From Lachnospiraceae bacterium (lineage in GTDB: Bacteria; Bacillota; Clostridia; Lachnospirales; Lachnospiraceae): 64,000 nucleotides of DNA. Below are positions 1 through 9,107 of this stretch, piece after piece. Both the position numbers and the translations under genes were made by a program. The notes under the pieces are model-generated. The model was not told where the DNA came from and did not search any database. It saw nothing but the letters and a program-made list of their open reading frames with translations. Where the stretch lies: positions 101,018-165,017 of the forward strand of contig JAGAMG010000050.1 of NCBI GenBank assembly GCA_017624835.1. Direction: 5' to 3'. The stretch's first letter is position 1; every line of letters starts with the position of its first letter.

Positions 1-1413
1 ATGGCAGAGATTCTGGAAAATATTTGTCTTATTTTTTCCAGCGTGATAGCGGCAGTGTTTTCCCTATATTATATGTTTCTGATTGACCATTTTGTAATTA
101 TATTTATCCTGGGACCGATAATCGGTAATTTTGTTTTCGGTAAGCTGATTAATGAGGTGAAGTTCAAGCAGAAGAAGGAAAGTATACCTTATACCAGAAA
201 GATGGACTACGTAAACAGAAGCATCTATTTATCCGATTATGCCAAGGAACTTCGGATGACGTCAGTTTTTGAGGTGCTGAAAAAGTTGTATATGGAAGGA
301 TTTTCAGGGGTAATAGGCAAGATTAAGGAATATCAGGGAAAGGAAATCAGACTTGTTCTGTGGAGAAATATTTTTACTTTTGTTGTGATTTTTCAGGGAG
401 TAATGTTTTATTCCATGTATTGTACTTTGGTAACAAAGAGTATTACAATCAGTGGTTTCGCAGTATTGTTTTCTGCCATGAGTTCTGTGGCATGGATGGT
501 AATTCAGGCATCAAAATCAATACTGAAAAGCTATGAGGACACCTTGTACATTGCAAATATGAAAGCGTTTTTGGAATATGAGCCCAAGCTTAATGAGAGA
601 CAAAAGGGATTGATGCCTTTAAAGGTAGAAGAAGCAGGAAAGGAAGTTCTTGCATTTAAAGATGTTTCCTTTACTTACAAAGGACAGGAGCTTCCCACAC
701 TAAAAGATTTGAATATGACAATACATAATAAAGAAAAGATTGCCATTGTGGGACATAATGGTGCAGGGAAAACCACATTTATTAAACTGTTAATGCGTTT
801 ATATGATGTTGCGGAGGGATGTATTACTTATGGTGGCGTAAATATCAAAGAGATGGACATAGAGGAGTATAGAAAGCTGTTTGGTACTGCATTTCAGGAT
901 TATCAGGTATTTGCGCTGACGGTGGCGGAAAATGTGCTGATGCGAAAGCCGGAAACGGAAGAGGATTACAGAAAGGTGGAAGATTGTCTTAAGCGTGCGG
1001 GAGTTTATGATAAAATTTTATCACTTCCTAAAGGCATGGATACGATTCTTACCAAGGAATTTGCAGAGGATGGAGCGGTTCTTTCCGGTGGTGAGTTACA
1101 AAAGGTTGCGGTGGCAAGGGCTTTTGCCAAGGAATATGACATTGCCGTTTTTGATGAGCCTTCCAGTGCGTTGGATCCCGTAGCGGAATATAAATTGTAT
1201 GAGAATATTATTGAGGCAGGAAGGGACAAGACTGTTATATTTATATCTCATAGATTGTATGCAGCCAGTCTTGCGGACAAAATTTATATGTTTGAGGATG
1301 GTCGCATTATAGAGCAGGGAAGCCATGAGGAGCTTATGAAGCTGGATGGAAAGTATGCGGATATGTTCCATAAACAGGCAAAAAATTATCAGGGAGGTGA
1401 TTTGAATGAATAA
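1..1413 (+). CDS. ABC exporter half-transporter, 5' partial
   Basis: Permease-ATPase fusion of the ABC exporter type, acting in the cytoplasmic membrane; the substrate cannot be read from sequence. The visible 470 residues begin inside the membrane domain: alignment by eye to the 604-residue paralogue immediately downstream puts the first visible residue near paralogue residue 135, so the real start lies before the window. The C-terminal ATPase carries Walker A (GHNGAGKT), a Q-loop, the LSGGELQ signature, Walker B (VFDEPSSALDP) and the switch His (FISHR). The stop overlaps the next gene by 8 bp, which indicates translational coupling and probably a heterodimer with it. Both ATPase sites look intact, unlike many heterodimeric exporters with one degenerate site. 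Confidence 0.9.
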   Translation: MAEILENICLIFSSVIAAVFSLYYMFLIDHFVIIFILGPIIGNFVFGKLINEVKFKQKKESIPYTRKMDYVNRSIYLSDYAKELRMTSVFEVLKKLYMEGFSGVIGKIKEYQGKEIRLVLWRNIFTFVVIFQGVMFYSMYCTLVTKSITISGFAVLFSAMSSVAWMVIQASKSILKSYEDTLYIANMKAFLEYEPKLNERQKGLMPLKVEEAGKEVLAFKDVSFTYKGQELPTLKDLNMTIHNKEKIAIVGHNGAGKTTFIKLLMRLYDVAEGCITYGGVNIKEMDIEEYRKLFGTAFQDYQVFALTVAENVLMRKPETEEDYRKVEDCLKRAGVYDKILSLPKGMDTILTKEFAEDGAVLSGGELQKVAVARAFAKEYDIAVFDEPSSALDPVAEYKLYENIIEAGRDKTVIFISHRLYAASLADKIYMFEDGRIIEQGSHEELMKLDGKYADMFHKQAKNYQGGDLNE

Positions 1414-3220
1414 GGATAATAAGAATCTCCCTAAAATGAGCATTAAGAGAAGTATTTCCAATATATTTTTTATGCTTGGAATTGTAATGAAGTACACTCC
1501 CGGATATTTCATTATCATGTGCTTATTTGAAATCTATTCTTCTGTTGAAGTATTTGTGGAATTTACCTATGCAAGCAAATATCTTCTTGATATTATCGAG
1601 AATGGTGGAAGCTTTGGTAAGGCAGTACGTTTCATGCTGTTTATACTTGCCATTGTAATAATAAAGCTTCTGTGGGCACCAGTGATGGAAAATAGTATTA
1701 CTCCCAAAGCAAGGGAAACGCTATACATGAAGCTGCGCCTTGAAATGTATGAAAAGGCAGTTTCCCTGGATTTAAACAGATATGATAATCCCAAGTATTA
1801 TAATGAGTTTGTGTGGAGTATCAGCGAGGCTTCCGGGCGAATGGATAAGATTCTGAACGACGTGGGTAAATTTGTAGGCAACATTACAAGAATTTTTGCG
1901 AACGGTGTGTTTTTCCTTGCCTTTGATATGCTGGGCATTGCCTTTGTTTTGGTAAGTCTTGTGATTAATGTAGCAGGCCGGTCCGTTGTGGGCAAGCTTA
2001 ATTTTGCAAGGGATGGGGAACTAAAACCCATAGAGAGAAAGCGTAGCTATTTTAACAGAATATTTTATCTGAATGATTATGCTAAGGAAATTCGCCTGAA
2101 TCCTGTTGAAGATATGCTCAAGGAAGAATTTAATGAGACAAATGAAAAAGTATACCCTATTATCAAGAAGTATGGAAAGAAGCAGTTTTTAGCTAATTTT
2201 GTTTCATCCTATATTGCCAATGATGTATTGATTACGGTAGTGTATTTGGGATATCTGGTATACAAAACGGTGGTGTTAAAGGCATTTACTTATGGAAGTA
2301 TGATTGCTTTGTTTCAAGCATCCTCAAGTCTTAAAAATTCCCTTAGGAATGTGGCATTGTTATTCCCGGAATTTCAACAGCACAGCCTGTATGTGGAAAA
2401 AATAAGAACCTTTCTTGCCTTTGAAAGTGAAATCCGCTCCGGTGATAAATTGATTGAGAGTAATGAATTCAAGGAGCTTACCATTGAGAATATCAGGTTT
2501 GCATATGGGAATGATGCCGATACCATTAAGGATGTGTCCATGTCGGTAAAGGCAGGAGAAAAGATTGCCATAGTTGGTTACAACGGAGCGGGAAAGAGTA
2601 CCCTTATTAAACTGATTCTGAGATTATATGATGTGAATTCAGGAGCCATTAAGGTAAACGGAATAAATATCAAAGAGTATGATAAGAAATCTTACAGCAA
2701 CTTGTTTGCTACTGTTTTTCAGGATTATAAGCTTTTTGCAACTACAATTGCGGATAATGTTAAGATGGATGTGGCTTGGGAAAATGAGTATGCTGAGATT
2801 ATAAAGGCTCTTGAGCATAGTGGATTTGGGGAGAGACTTGAGTCTTTGGCAGATGGTGTGAATACGAAGCTTACCAGAGAATTTGATGAGGATGGAATCA
2901 ATTTATCCGGTGGTGAGGCCCAGAAGGTAGCGATTGCAAGAACCTTTTTCAAATACTGTCCGGTAATTATATTGGATGAGCCCTCCAGTGCTCTTGACCC
3001 CATAAGCGAGTATAAGCTGAATGAGGTTATGATGCAGGCAGCAGCCAATAAAGCTGTTATTTTCATTTCTCACAGACTTTCCAGTACGATTATGGCTGAT
3101 AGGATTTATATGTTTGAAAAGGGAAGAATTATTGAGCAGGGAAGCCATGAGGAGCTTATGAAGCTGAATGGAAAGTATGCGGAGATGTTTAATTTGCAGG
3201 CTGAAAAATATAGGAATTAA
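1406..3220 (+). CDS. ABC exporter half-transporter (permease plus ATPase)
   Basis: Full-length partner of the preceding gene, 604 residues, the usual size for a half-exporter. The N-terminal 300 or so residues hold several hydrophobic helices; the C-terminal ATPase has Walker A (GYNGAGKST), signature LSGGEAQ, Walker B (ILDEPSSALDP) and the H-switch (FISHRLS). The start at 1406 is preceded by an AGGGAGGTG-like ribosome site inside the end of the upstream gene. The last 60 or so bp are almost identical to the end of the upstream paralogue, which points to duplication or gene conversion. Substrate unknown: no peptidase domain or precursor peptide gene is visible. Confidence 0.92.
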   Translation: MNKDNKNLPKMSIKRSISNIFFMLGIVMKYTPGYFIIMCLFEIYSSVEVFVEFTYASKYLLDIIENGGSFGKAVRFMLFILAIVIIKLLWAPVMENSITPKARETLYMKLRLEMYEKAVSLDLNRYDNPKYYNEFVWSISEASGRMDKILNDVGKFVGNITRIFANGVFFLAFDMLGIAFVLVSLVINVAGRSVVGKLNFARDGELKPIERKRSYFNRIFYLNDYAKEIRLNPVEDMLKEEFNETNEKVYPIIKKYGKKQFLANFVSSYIANDVLITVVYLGYLVYKTVVLKAFTYGSMIALFQASSSLKNSLRNVALLFPEFQQHSLYVEKIRTFLAFESEIRSGDKLIESNEFKELTIENIRFAYGNDADTIKDVSMSVKAGEKIAIVGYNGAGKSTLIKLILRLYDVNSGAIKVNGINIKEYDKKSYSNLFATVFQDYKLFATTIADNVKMDVAWENEYAEIIKALEHSGFGERLESLADGVNTKLTREFDEDGINLSGGEAQKVAIARTFFKYCPVIILDEPSSALDPISEYKLNEVMMQAAANKAVIFISHRLSSTIMADRIYMFEKGRIIEQGSHEELMKLNGKYAEMFNLQAEKYRN

Positions 3221-3296
3221 AATATAATCGTAATTGTATTTTGTTTTTTGAAGTATTAGAATAATAGGAAGAATGAGTAAGAAATAGGAGGGCATT

Positions 3297-3962
3297 ATGA
3301 CAGCAAAAGAAATGTTAAGTAAGGTAGACCATACACAGTTAAAGGCATTTGCTACATGGGAGGATATCGTTGCGCTCTGTGAGGAAGCAATTACCTATCA
3401 GACTGCAAGTGTTTGTGTTCCCCCTGCCTATATTAAGAGAATCCATGATACCTATGGAGAGAAAATAAATATTTGTACTGTAGTAGGCTTTCCTTTAGGC
3501 TATAGTGTAACAGAGGCGAAGAAAGCAGAAATTGTACAGGCACTTAAGGATGGCTGTAATGAAATTGATATGGTGGTGAATATCAGTGATGTGAAGAATG
3601 GTCTGTTTGATAAAGTGGAGGAGGAAATCCGCCAACTGAAAGCAGCCTGTGGCGAGCATATCCTGAAGGTTATCATTGAAACCTGTTATCTTACCGAGGA
3701 AGAGAAGATTGCCATGTGCAAGGCAGTAACCAATGCAGGAGCAGATTATATCAAGACCTCTACCGGATTTGGTACGGATGGTGCTACCAAAGAAGATATT
3801 GAGCTTTTTAAAAAGCATATTGGAACCAATGTAAAAATGAAGGCAGCAGGCGGAGTGTCCACCTTGGAAGATTTAGAGATGTTTATTGCTCTTGGCTGTG
3901 ACCGCATTGGAACCTCTAGGGCAGTTGGTCTTTTGAAAGGAGAACTTACAGAGGGGTATTAG
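3297..3962 (+). CDS. deoC: Deoxyribose-phosphate aldolase
   Basis: Cleaves 2-deoxyribose-5-phosphate to glyceraldehyde-3-phosphate and acetaldehyde in deoxynucleoside catabolism; cytoplasmic class I aldolase. The 221 residues match the family length. Key residues are visible: the Schiff-base lysine in IKTSTGFG (K153), the second active-site lysine in KMKAAGG (K182) and the catalytic aspartate in NEIDMV (D91). A strong AGGAGG site precedes the ATG. It stands alone without other deo genes, between the ABC exporter pair and an aminopeptidase. Confidence 0.96.
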   Translation: MTAKEMLSKVDHTQLKAFATWEDIVALCEEAITYQTASVCVPPAYIKRIHDTYGEKINICTVVGFPLGYSVTEAKKAEIVQALKDGCNEIDMVVNISDVKNGLFDKVEEEIRQLKAACGEHILKVIIETCYLTEEEKIAMCKAVTNAGADYIKTSTGFGTDGATKEDIELFKKHIGTNVKMKAAGGVSTLEDLEMFIALGCDRIGTSRAVGLLKGELTEGY

Positions 3963-4048
3963 GAATAAGAACTAATAGCAGTATGATAGGATAAGAGCTG
4001 CTTGGAAAAGAGTGAATTTAAATGTTAGAAAAAAAGAAAGGTTTATGA

Positions 4049-5902
4049 ATGACCATGGAGAATTTAGTGATTCAGGAAAGATTAGCGTTGCTTAGAAGTG
4101 CTATGCAGGCAGCTGGCATAGATTTTTACATGATGCCCACTGCAGATTTTCATAATTCAGAGTATGTAAACGACTATTTTAAGGTAAGAGAGTATTTCTG
4201 TAATTTCTCCGGCTCCAATGGTACCCTTTTGGTATGGCAGGAGGGTGCAGGGCTTTGGACGGATGGAAGGTATTTTATTCAGGCAGAGAAGGAACTGGAA
4301 GGTACTACGGTAGATTTGTTCCGCATGCTGGAAGAGGGTGTACCTACCATTGAGGAATTTTTGAAAGAAAAGATGGAGAATGGGCAGACTCTGGGCTTTG
4401 ACGGAAGAGTGATTTCTGCCATGAATGGCAAGCGATATGAAAAAGCATTGGCTGATAAAAGGATTCAATTTGCCTATGATAAGGATTTGGCAGAGGGTAT
4501 CTGGACGGACAGACCGGACTTCCCGGCAGGAAAGGTAACTGTGCTGGGTGAGGATGTTGCCGGTAAGAGTGTGGAGGAAAAGCTGCAGGAAACACGTGAA
4601 AAAATGGCAGCGGAGGGAGCAGACAATTTGCTCTTAACCAAGCTGGATGATATTATGTGGCTTTTTAATATCCGTGGCTGTGATGTGGAGTGTAATCCGG
4701 TGGCAATGTCCTATGCGTATATTACAGAAGAGTCTGCACTTCTTTTTATCCAATCAAAGGCGCTGGATTCGAAGGTGCAGGAGTATTTGGCAGGACATCG
4801 CGTTATTGTAAAGGAATATACGGAAATCGTTGAGTATCTCAGTGAGCTTTCCGGGAAAAGATGTATTTTGCTGGATAACCGTTATTGCAGCTATATGCTG
4901 TACAGGCTTCTTTACGGAAAGCAGAATTTGATTGAGAAGAAAAATCCTACAGAAATTCTAAAGGCAAGAAAGAATCCTGTGGAAATTGCCAATATGGAAA
5001 AAATCTATCTGAAGGATAGTGTGGCAGTTACGAAATTTATTTATTGGCTTAAAACCAATATCGGTAAGCAGGAAATTACAGAAATCAGTGCAGCGGATTA
5101 TCTGGAAAAGCTGCGCCGGGAAATTCCGGAATTTTTGGATTTGTCCTTTCCTACCATTGCCGGCTATAAAGAAAATGGTGCCATTGTGCATTATACGGCT
5201 ACAGAGGAAAGCAATGCAACTCTTGCTCCTGAGGGGATGCTTTTGGTGGATTCCGGTGGACAATATGTGGGAGGCACCACGGATGTAACCAGAACCATTG
5301 TATTAGGAGCTGTTTCTGATGAAATGAAGCTGCATTATACTCTGGTGGCAGCAGGAATGCTGCAATTATCTGCAGCACGTTGGATTTATGGTTGTACCGG
5401 ACGTAATCTTGATATTTTGGCGCGCCAGCCCCTTTGGAATATTGGAAAGGATTATAATCATGGCACCGGACATGGTATCGGATACATTTTGAATGTACAT
5501 GAAGGTCCACAGAATTTGAGATGGCGTTTTACGGAAGGTATGACTGAGGCGGTGCTGGAGGATGGCATGCTGACCTCCAATGAGCCCGGACTTTATATTC
5601 AGGGAAGCCATGGTATCCGTATTGAAAATGCCATGATTGCCAAGAATGATGTGAAAAATGAATATGGACAGTTTATGCATTTTGAAACCCTTACCTGGGT
5701 TCCCTTGGATATGGATGCCATTGATGAAAGATATTTGACGGATACCACCTGGGCGCTTTTGTATGCTTATCAGAGAGAAGTATATGATAAAATTTCTCCT
5801 TATTTAACAGAGGAAGAGCGGGAGTGGCTAAGGAAAGAGACCAAGGCTGATTCTACCGTTATTTTGAAAAAAGGAAGTCATGAAGATACAATGAGCGTAT
5901 AG
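4049..5902 (+). CDS. Xaa-Pro aminopeptidase, M24B family
   Basis: Metallopeptidase that removes N-terminal residues preceding proline; no signal peptide, so cytoplasmic. The 617-residue protein has the long three-domain layout of eukaryotic-type aminopeptidase P: two creatinase-like N-terminal domains (about 1-310) and a pita-bread catalytic domain. Metal ligands are visible as VDSGG and GTTDVTRT (two Asp), GTGHGIG (His), TSNEPGLY (Glu) and GIRIEN (Glu). The start at 4049 follows an AGAAAGG site; ATG 4055 is an alternative. An inverted repeat follows the stop. Confidence 0.95.
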   Translation: MTMENLVIQERLALLRSAMQAAGIDFYMMPTADFHNSEYVNDYFKVREYFCNFSGSNGTLLVWQEGAGLWTDGRYFIQAEKELEGTTVDLFRMLEEGVPTIEEFLKEKMENGQTLGFDGRVISAMNGKRYEKALADKRIQFAYDKDLAEGIWTDRPDFPAGKVTVLGEDVAGKSVEEKLQETREKMAAEGADNLLLTKLDDIMWLFNIRGCDVECNPVAMSYAYITEESALLFIQSKALDSKVQEYLAGHRVIVKEYTEIVEYLSELSGKRCILLDNRYCSYMLYRLLYGKQNLIEKKNPTEILKARKNPVEIANMEKIYLKDSVAVTKFIYWLKTNIGKQEITEISAADYLEKLRREIPEFLDLSFPTIAGYKENGAIVHYTATEESNATLAPEGMLLVDSGGQYVGGTTDVTRTIVLGAVSDEMKLHYTLVAAGMLQLSAARWIYGCTGRNLDILARQPLWNIGKDYNHGTGHGIGYILNVHEGPQNLRWRFTEGMTEAVLEDGMLTSNEPGLYIQGSHGIRIENAMIAKNDVKNEYGQFMHFETLTWVPLDMDAIDERYLTDTTWALLYAYQREVYDKISPYLTEEEREWLRKETKADSTVILKKGSHEDTMSV

Positions 5903-5906
5903 AGGT

Positions 5907-5955
5907 AAATGGCAATGACAATTTATAAAAACGAGATAAATTTTCATTGCCATTT
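5907..5955 (+). terminator. Inverted repeat after the aminopeptidase gene
   Basis: A 12-bp perfect inverted repeat (AAATGGCAATGA and its complement, arms 5907-5918 and 5944-5955) starts just after the stop codon. The stem is AT-rich and lacks a clean T-run, so it is either a weak intrinsic terminator or an mRNA-end hairpin. Confidence 0.5.
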
Positions 5956-5956
5956 A

Positions 5957-5985
5957 TTGACTTTTGAGTATACATTTGAGATAAT
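5957..5985 (+). promoter_or_regulatory. Sigma-A-type promoter for pckA
   Basis: TTGACT (5957-5962), 17-bp spacer and GATAAT (5980-5985). It would start transcription near 5992, leaving an untranslated leader of about 170 nt before pckA. Confidence 0.7.
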
Positions 5986-5991
5986 GTAAGA

Positions 5992-6162
5992 GCCTATAAT
6001 AATCGATAGTGGGGAACTAGCGATTATTTAAACAAAAAGCTGCCTCCCAGAACAAGGTTCTGGGGGTATTATGGTTGAATTGACATGTTCAACCCCCCGG
6101 AATTGATTGTCCCAAAGCGGACAGAAGGGAGCCAAAATACATAATTAAGGAGGACGCATTAA
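5992..6162 (+). promoter_or_regulatory. Structured 5' leader of pckA
   Basis: This 170-nt non-coding leader holds three successive perfect hairpins: arms 5998-6005/6021-6028 (AATAATCG), 6046-6053/6057-6064 (CCCAGAAC) and 6073-6079/6088-6094 (GGTTGAA). A CTCCC at 6044-6048 can alternatively pair with GGGAG near 6127-6131, giving a competing fold. It ends in an AAGGAGG ribosome site at about 6147-6153. I do not recognise it as a known riboswitch class; no T-run follows the hairpins, so any control is more likely on translation or stability than on termination. Confidence 0.5.
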
Positions 6163-7875
6163 ATGTCAACAAAAGCTTATTATCCGATTTCTGAAATTGG
6201 CGCAGGCAAGCCTGGTTTCAGCAAAACACGTTCTATCATTGAAGGTGCTTTCTACGGAAATAATGTAGTAAAGGTTAACACCTTAAGAGAGGCATATGAA
6301 TTAGCTAAGAATTCACCCGGTACCATCGTTACCGACATGCCTATCTACAAAGCAGAAGAGCAGGGTCTGGAGAGAGATTCTAAGGTTCTGTTATTCAACG
6401 ACGGTGCAGTTACCGGTCGTTATGCTCAGGCTCGTCGTATCAAGGGAGAGCCCGGTGTAGATGAGACAAAATTAGATAAAGTAGTTATGGATGCTATTTA
6501 CAAGACTCGTTGGATGACTCTGTATCATGCAGAGTGCTATATCGGTCTTGATCCTGAATTTATGGTAAAGGCACACCTTCTGATTCCTGAAGGAGAAGAG
6601 AACATTCTTTACAACTGGATGTTAAACTTCCAGTATATCAATGAGGAATATGCAAAAATGTATGCAAATTCCCAGCCTGTAGGTAACGGCAATGAGCCTG
6701 ATATCTACATTTTCTCCAATCCTCAGTGGGAGCCCACTCCCAGCCCTGATGTAGATTACAGCTGCTTAAGCGATGACTTAACTCTGTGCTACTTCGATAC
6801 TGACCAGAACTGTGCTGCAATCCTTGGTATGAAATACTTTGGTGAGCACAAGAAGGGTACTTTGACCATGGCTTGGGCACTTGCTAACAGAAATGGTTAT
6901 GCATCCTGCCACGGTGGACAGAAGGAGTACATCTTAGCTGATGGTTCCAAGTATGTTGCTTCTGTATATGGTCTGTCCGGATCCGGTAAGTCTACTTTGA
7001 CTCATGCTAAGCATGGCGGAAAGTATGACATTAAGGTTCTTCATGATGATGCTTTCATTATCAATACTGATACCTGTGCATCCATCGCACTTGAGCCTTC
7101 TTACTTCGATAAGACCGCTGATTATCCTACCGGTTGTGAAGATAACAAGTTCCTGCTTACCGCACAGAACGTATCTGCAACTCTGGATGAGGATGGCAAG
7201 GTTCAGTTAGTTACTGAGGATATCAGAAATGGTAACGGACGTGCAATTAAGTCCAAATTATGGTCTCCTAACCGTGTAGATAAGATTGACGCTCCTGTTA
7301 ATGCTATCTTCTGGATTATGAAAGACCCTGTAATTCCTCCCGTACTGAAATTAAAGGGTGCTGCTTTAGCATCTGTTATGGGTGCAACTCTGGCTACCAA
7401 GACCTCTTCCGCAGAGCGTGTTGCTGCTGGTACCGATATGAACGCACTTCGTTTCGTTCCTTATGCTAATCCTTTCAGAACCTATCCTCTGGCTAACGAC
7501 TATGAGAAGTTCAAGAAGCTGGTAGAAGAGAAGAACGTAGATTGCTATATCGTTAACACCGGTGACTTCATGGGCACCAAGGTTAAGCCTGCTGATACTC
7601 TTGGTATCTTAGAGACCATCGTTGAAGGTAAGGCTAAATTCGAGCAGTGGGGCAAGTTCGAGGATATCGAAATCATGTATGATTGGTCCGGAAAGACTGC
7701 TGACTTCACTCCTAATCTTCAGGACGCTTCCTACCTTGAGGCACTTAAGGCTGCAATGCAGAGCCGTGTAGGCGCTGTTGAAGGCTTCGCTACCAAGAAG
7801 GAAGGTTATGATAAGCTTCCTGATGAAGCATTAGCAGCTTTGAAGAAGCTTGTTGATGAGGCATCTGCTCTGTAA
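6163..7875 (+). CDS. pckA: Phosphoenolpyruvate carboxykinase (ATP type)
   Basis: Interconverts oxaloacetate and phosphoenolpyruvate with a nucleotide; in fermentative gut anaerobes it often runs toward oxaloacetate for succinate formation (family knowledge). The P-loop GLSGSGKST is at residues 270-278 and the metal-binding HDDAF follows at about 294-298. At 570 residues it is somewhat longer than the roughly 530-540 of E. coli PckA. Codon choice is strongly biased (for example CTT, GGT and AAG rich), consistent with high expression. Own promoter, structured leader and terminator make it a monocistron. Confidence 0.95.
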   Translation: MSTKAYYPISEIGAGKPGFSKTRSIIEGAFYGNNVVKVNTLREAYELAKNSPGTIVTDMPIYKAEEQGLERDSKVLLFNDGAVTGRYAQARRIKGEPGVDETKLDKVVMDAIYKTRWMTLYHAECYIGLDPEFMVKAHLLIPEGEENILYNWMLNFQYINEEYAKMYANSQPVGNGNEPDIYIFSNPQWEPTPSPDVDYSCLSDDLTLCYFDTDQNCAAILGMKYFGEHKKGTLTMAWALANRNGYASCHGGQKEYILADGSKYVASVYGLSGSGKSTLTHAKHGGKYDIKVLHDDAFIINTDTCASIALEPSYFDKTADYPTGCEDNKFLLTAQNVSATLDEDGKVQLVTEDIRNGNGRAIKSKLWSPNRVDKIDAPVNAIFWIMKDPVIPPVLKLKGAALASVMGATLATKTSSAERVAAGTDMNALRFVPYANPFRTYPLANDYEKFKKLVEEKNVDCYIVNTGDFMGTKVKPADTLGILETIVEGKAKFEQWGKFEDIEIMYDWSGKTADFTPNLQDASYLEALKAAMQSRVGAVEGFATKKEGYDKLPDEALAALKKLVDEASAL

Positions 7876-7898
7876 TTATTAGGAATATGTAGTAATTG

Positions 7899-7930
7899 AC
7901 CACGGAAAGATTATCTTTCCGTGGTTTTTT
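7899..7930 (+). terminator. Rho-independent terminator of pckA
   Basis: Perfect CCACGGAAAG stem with a short loop, followed by a run of six T. Lies about 25 bp after the pckA stop. Confidence 0.92.
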
Positions 7931-7973
7931 CATCAAAGAAATTTATAAAAAAATAATTTGGGAAAAATTTCAG

Positions 7974-8002
7974 TTGTAATCTGACAGTGGATTGGCTATA
8001 AT
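7974..8002 (+). promoter_or_regulatory. Promoter of the 6S RNA
   Basis: TTGTAA (7974-7979), 17-bp spacer, TATAAT (7997-8002). The predicted start, near 8009-8011, coincides with the first base of the 6S closing stem. Confidence 0.8.
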
Positions 8003-8010
8003 AGAATTAA

Positions 8011-8194
8011 CCTGAGATGTGCGATAACTCTTGCTAATTTTGAACCTACATTTTCTTTAAACGGGATTCCTATATTGCCAAGTGGCTGTCAAGCCCTCAC
8101 TCATTCATGAGGATTGGAAGGGAAGGCAAAAGGTTGGTTGCGGTTACCCACCTAGCATTGCTAGGAGTCAAAAAGTAAGAGGCGGCATTTTGGG
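8011..8194 (+). ncRNA. ssrS: 6S RNA
   Basis: Non-coding RNA of about 184 nt that mimics an open promoter and sequesters housekeeping RNA polymerase (family knowledge). The ends form a 10-bp closing stem including G-U pairs (8011-8020 with 8185-8194). The interior carries segments I associate with clostridial 6S RNAs: TTTTGAACCTACATTT, GTCAAGCCCTCACTCAT and the CCTAGCATTGCTAGGAGTC hairpin near the 3' side. It has its own promoter and terminator and no credible reading frame. Identification is by remembered motifs and shape, not by a covariance search. Confidence 0.82.
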
Positions 8195-8208
8195 GATATA
8201 CAAAAGAA

Positions 8209-8245
8209 AAAGGGCTGTTGTACAATAGGTACAACAGCCTTTAAA
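8209..8245 (+). terminator. Terminator of the 6S RNA transcript
   Basis: Perfect 11-bp stem GGCTGTTGTAC (8213-8223) with GTACAACAGCC (8229-8239), followed by TTTAAAT. Confidence 0.85.
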
Positions 8246-8282
8246 TATACAATAAAGATACAAAGAGGGAAGAGAATAGGTT

Positions 8283-9107
8283 ATGGTACATAACAGACCT
8301 TTTTATGAAAGCCGAGAAATGTTTTATGATTGTCATATCTGGAAACATCCCAATTATCCCATCCATTTGCACAAGCATTTAGAATTTGCCTATGTGGCAG
8401 GAGGAGAACTTTCCATGACTGTAGGTGGTGTGGAATATATAGTCAGAGAAGGGGAGTGTATGCTGGTATTTCCATATCAGATACATGAGTTTTCTTCCAA
8501 GGGGGATGTGGATTTGACTTTGGTCATAGCAGATATGGAATATATGGGAGAATTTCAGGAAGAGCTGGCTGCATATGAGTTAAAGAGTCCCTTTTTTCAT
8601 AAGGAAGAGTTGTCTTCCTATGGGCAGAAAATTTTAGAATTAATACGGGAAAGTGCCTATGATACCAATGTTCCATATCAATTGGATAAGGGCTTGTTTA
8701 TGGTATTGCTTACGGATGTTTTTCATAATTTGCCATTGCTTCCAAGACAAAAAAATGTAGATTTGAGCATGGCACAAAAGCTTTTGCAATATATTAATGA
8801 AAATATTATGCAGGAGATTTCTGCAACGGAGGTGGCGAGAGCTTTGGGAATCAGTCCTTTTTATTTGTCCCATATTTTTTCGGAGGAACTGAAAACTTCT
8901 TTTCCCACTTATGTGTCCCAGCAGAGATTGTCCTATGCCTGTGATATGTTGAGGAGTACCACAAAAAGTGTGACAGAGATTGCTTATGATACCGGATTCG
9001 GAAATATAAGAAGTTTTCATCGCTGCTTTAAAAAACAGTTTGGATGTACTCCCACAGAATGGAGAAATGAAAATAGAAGAGAGGAAATTGAGAGGGCGGG
9101 TTATTGA
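8283..9107 (+). CDS. AraC-family transcriptional regulator with cupin domain
   Basis: 274 residues: an N-terminal cupin-like sensor (about 20-100, with the PIHLHKHLEFAYV His pattern) and a C-terminal double helix-turn-helix (about 170-265) with the AraC signature YDTGFGNIRSFHRCFKKQFG. Such proteins usually sense a sugar or small molecule and activate nearby genes; the ligand is not evident. Its stop overlaps the TTG start of the SpoIID/LytB gene, so the two are probably one transcript. RBS GAGGGAAGAGA is upstream of the ATG. Confidence 0.93.
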   Translation: MVHNRPFYESREMFYDCHIWKHPNYPIHLHKHLEFAYVAGGELSMTVGGVEYIVREGECMLVFPYQIHEFSSKGDVDLTLVIADMEYMGEFQEELAAYELKSPFFHKEELSSYGQKILELIRESAYDTNVPYQLDKGLFMVLLTDVFHNLPLLPRQKNVDLSMAQKLLQYINENIMQEISATEVARALGISPFYLSHIFSEELKTSFPTYVSQQRLSYACDMLRSTTKSVTEIAYDTGFGNIRSFHRCFKKQFGCTPTEWRNENRREEIERAGY

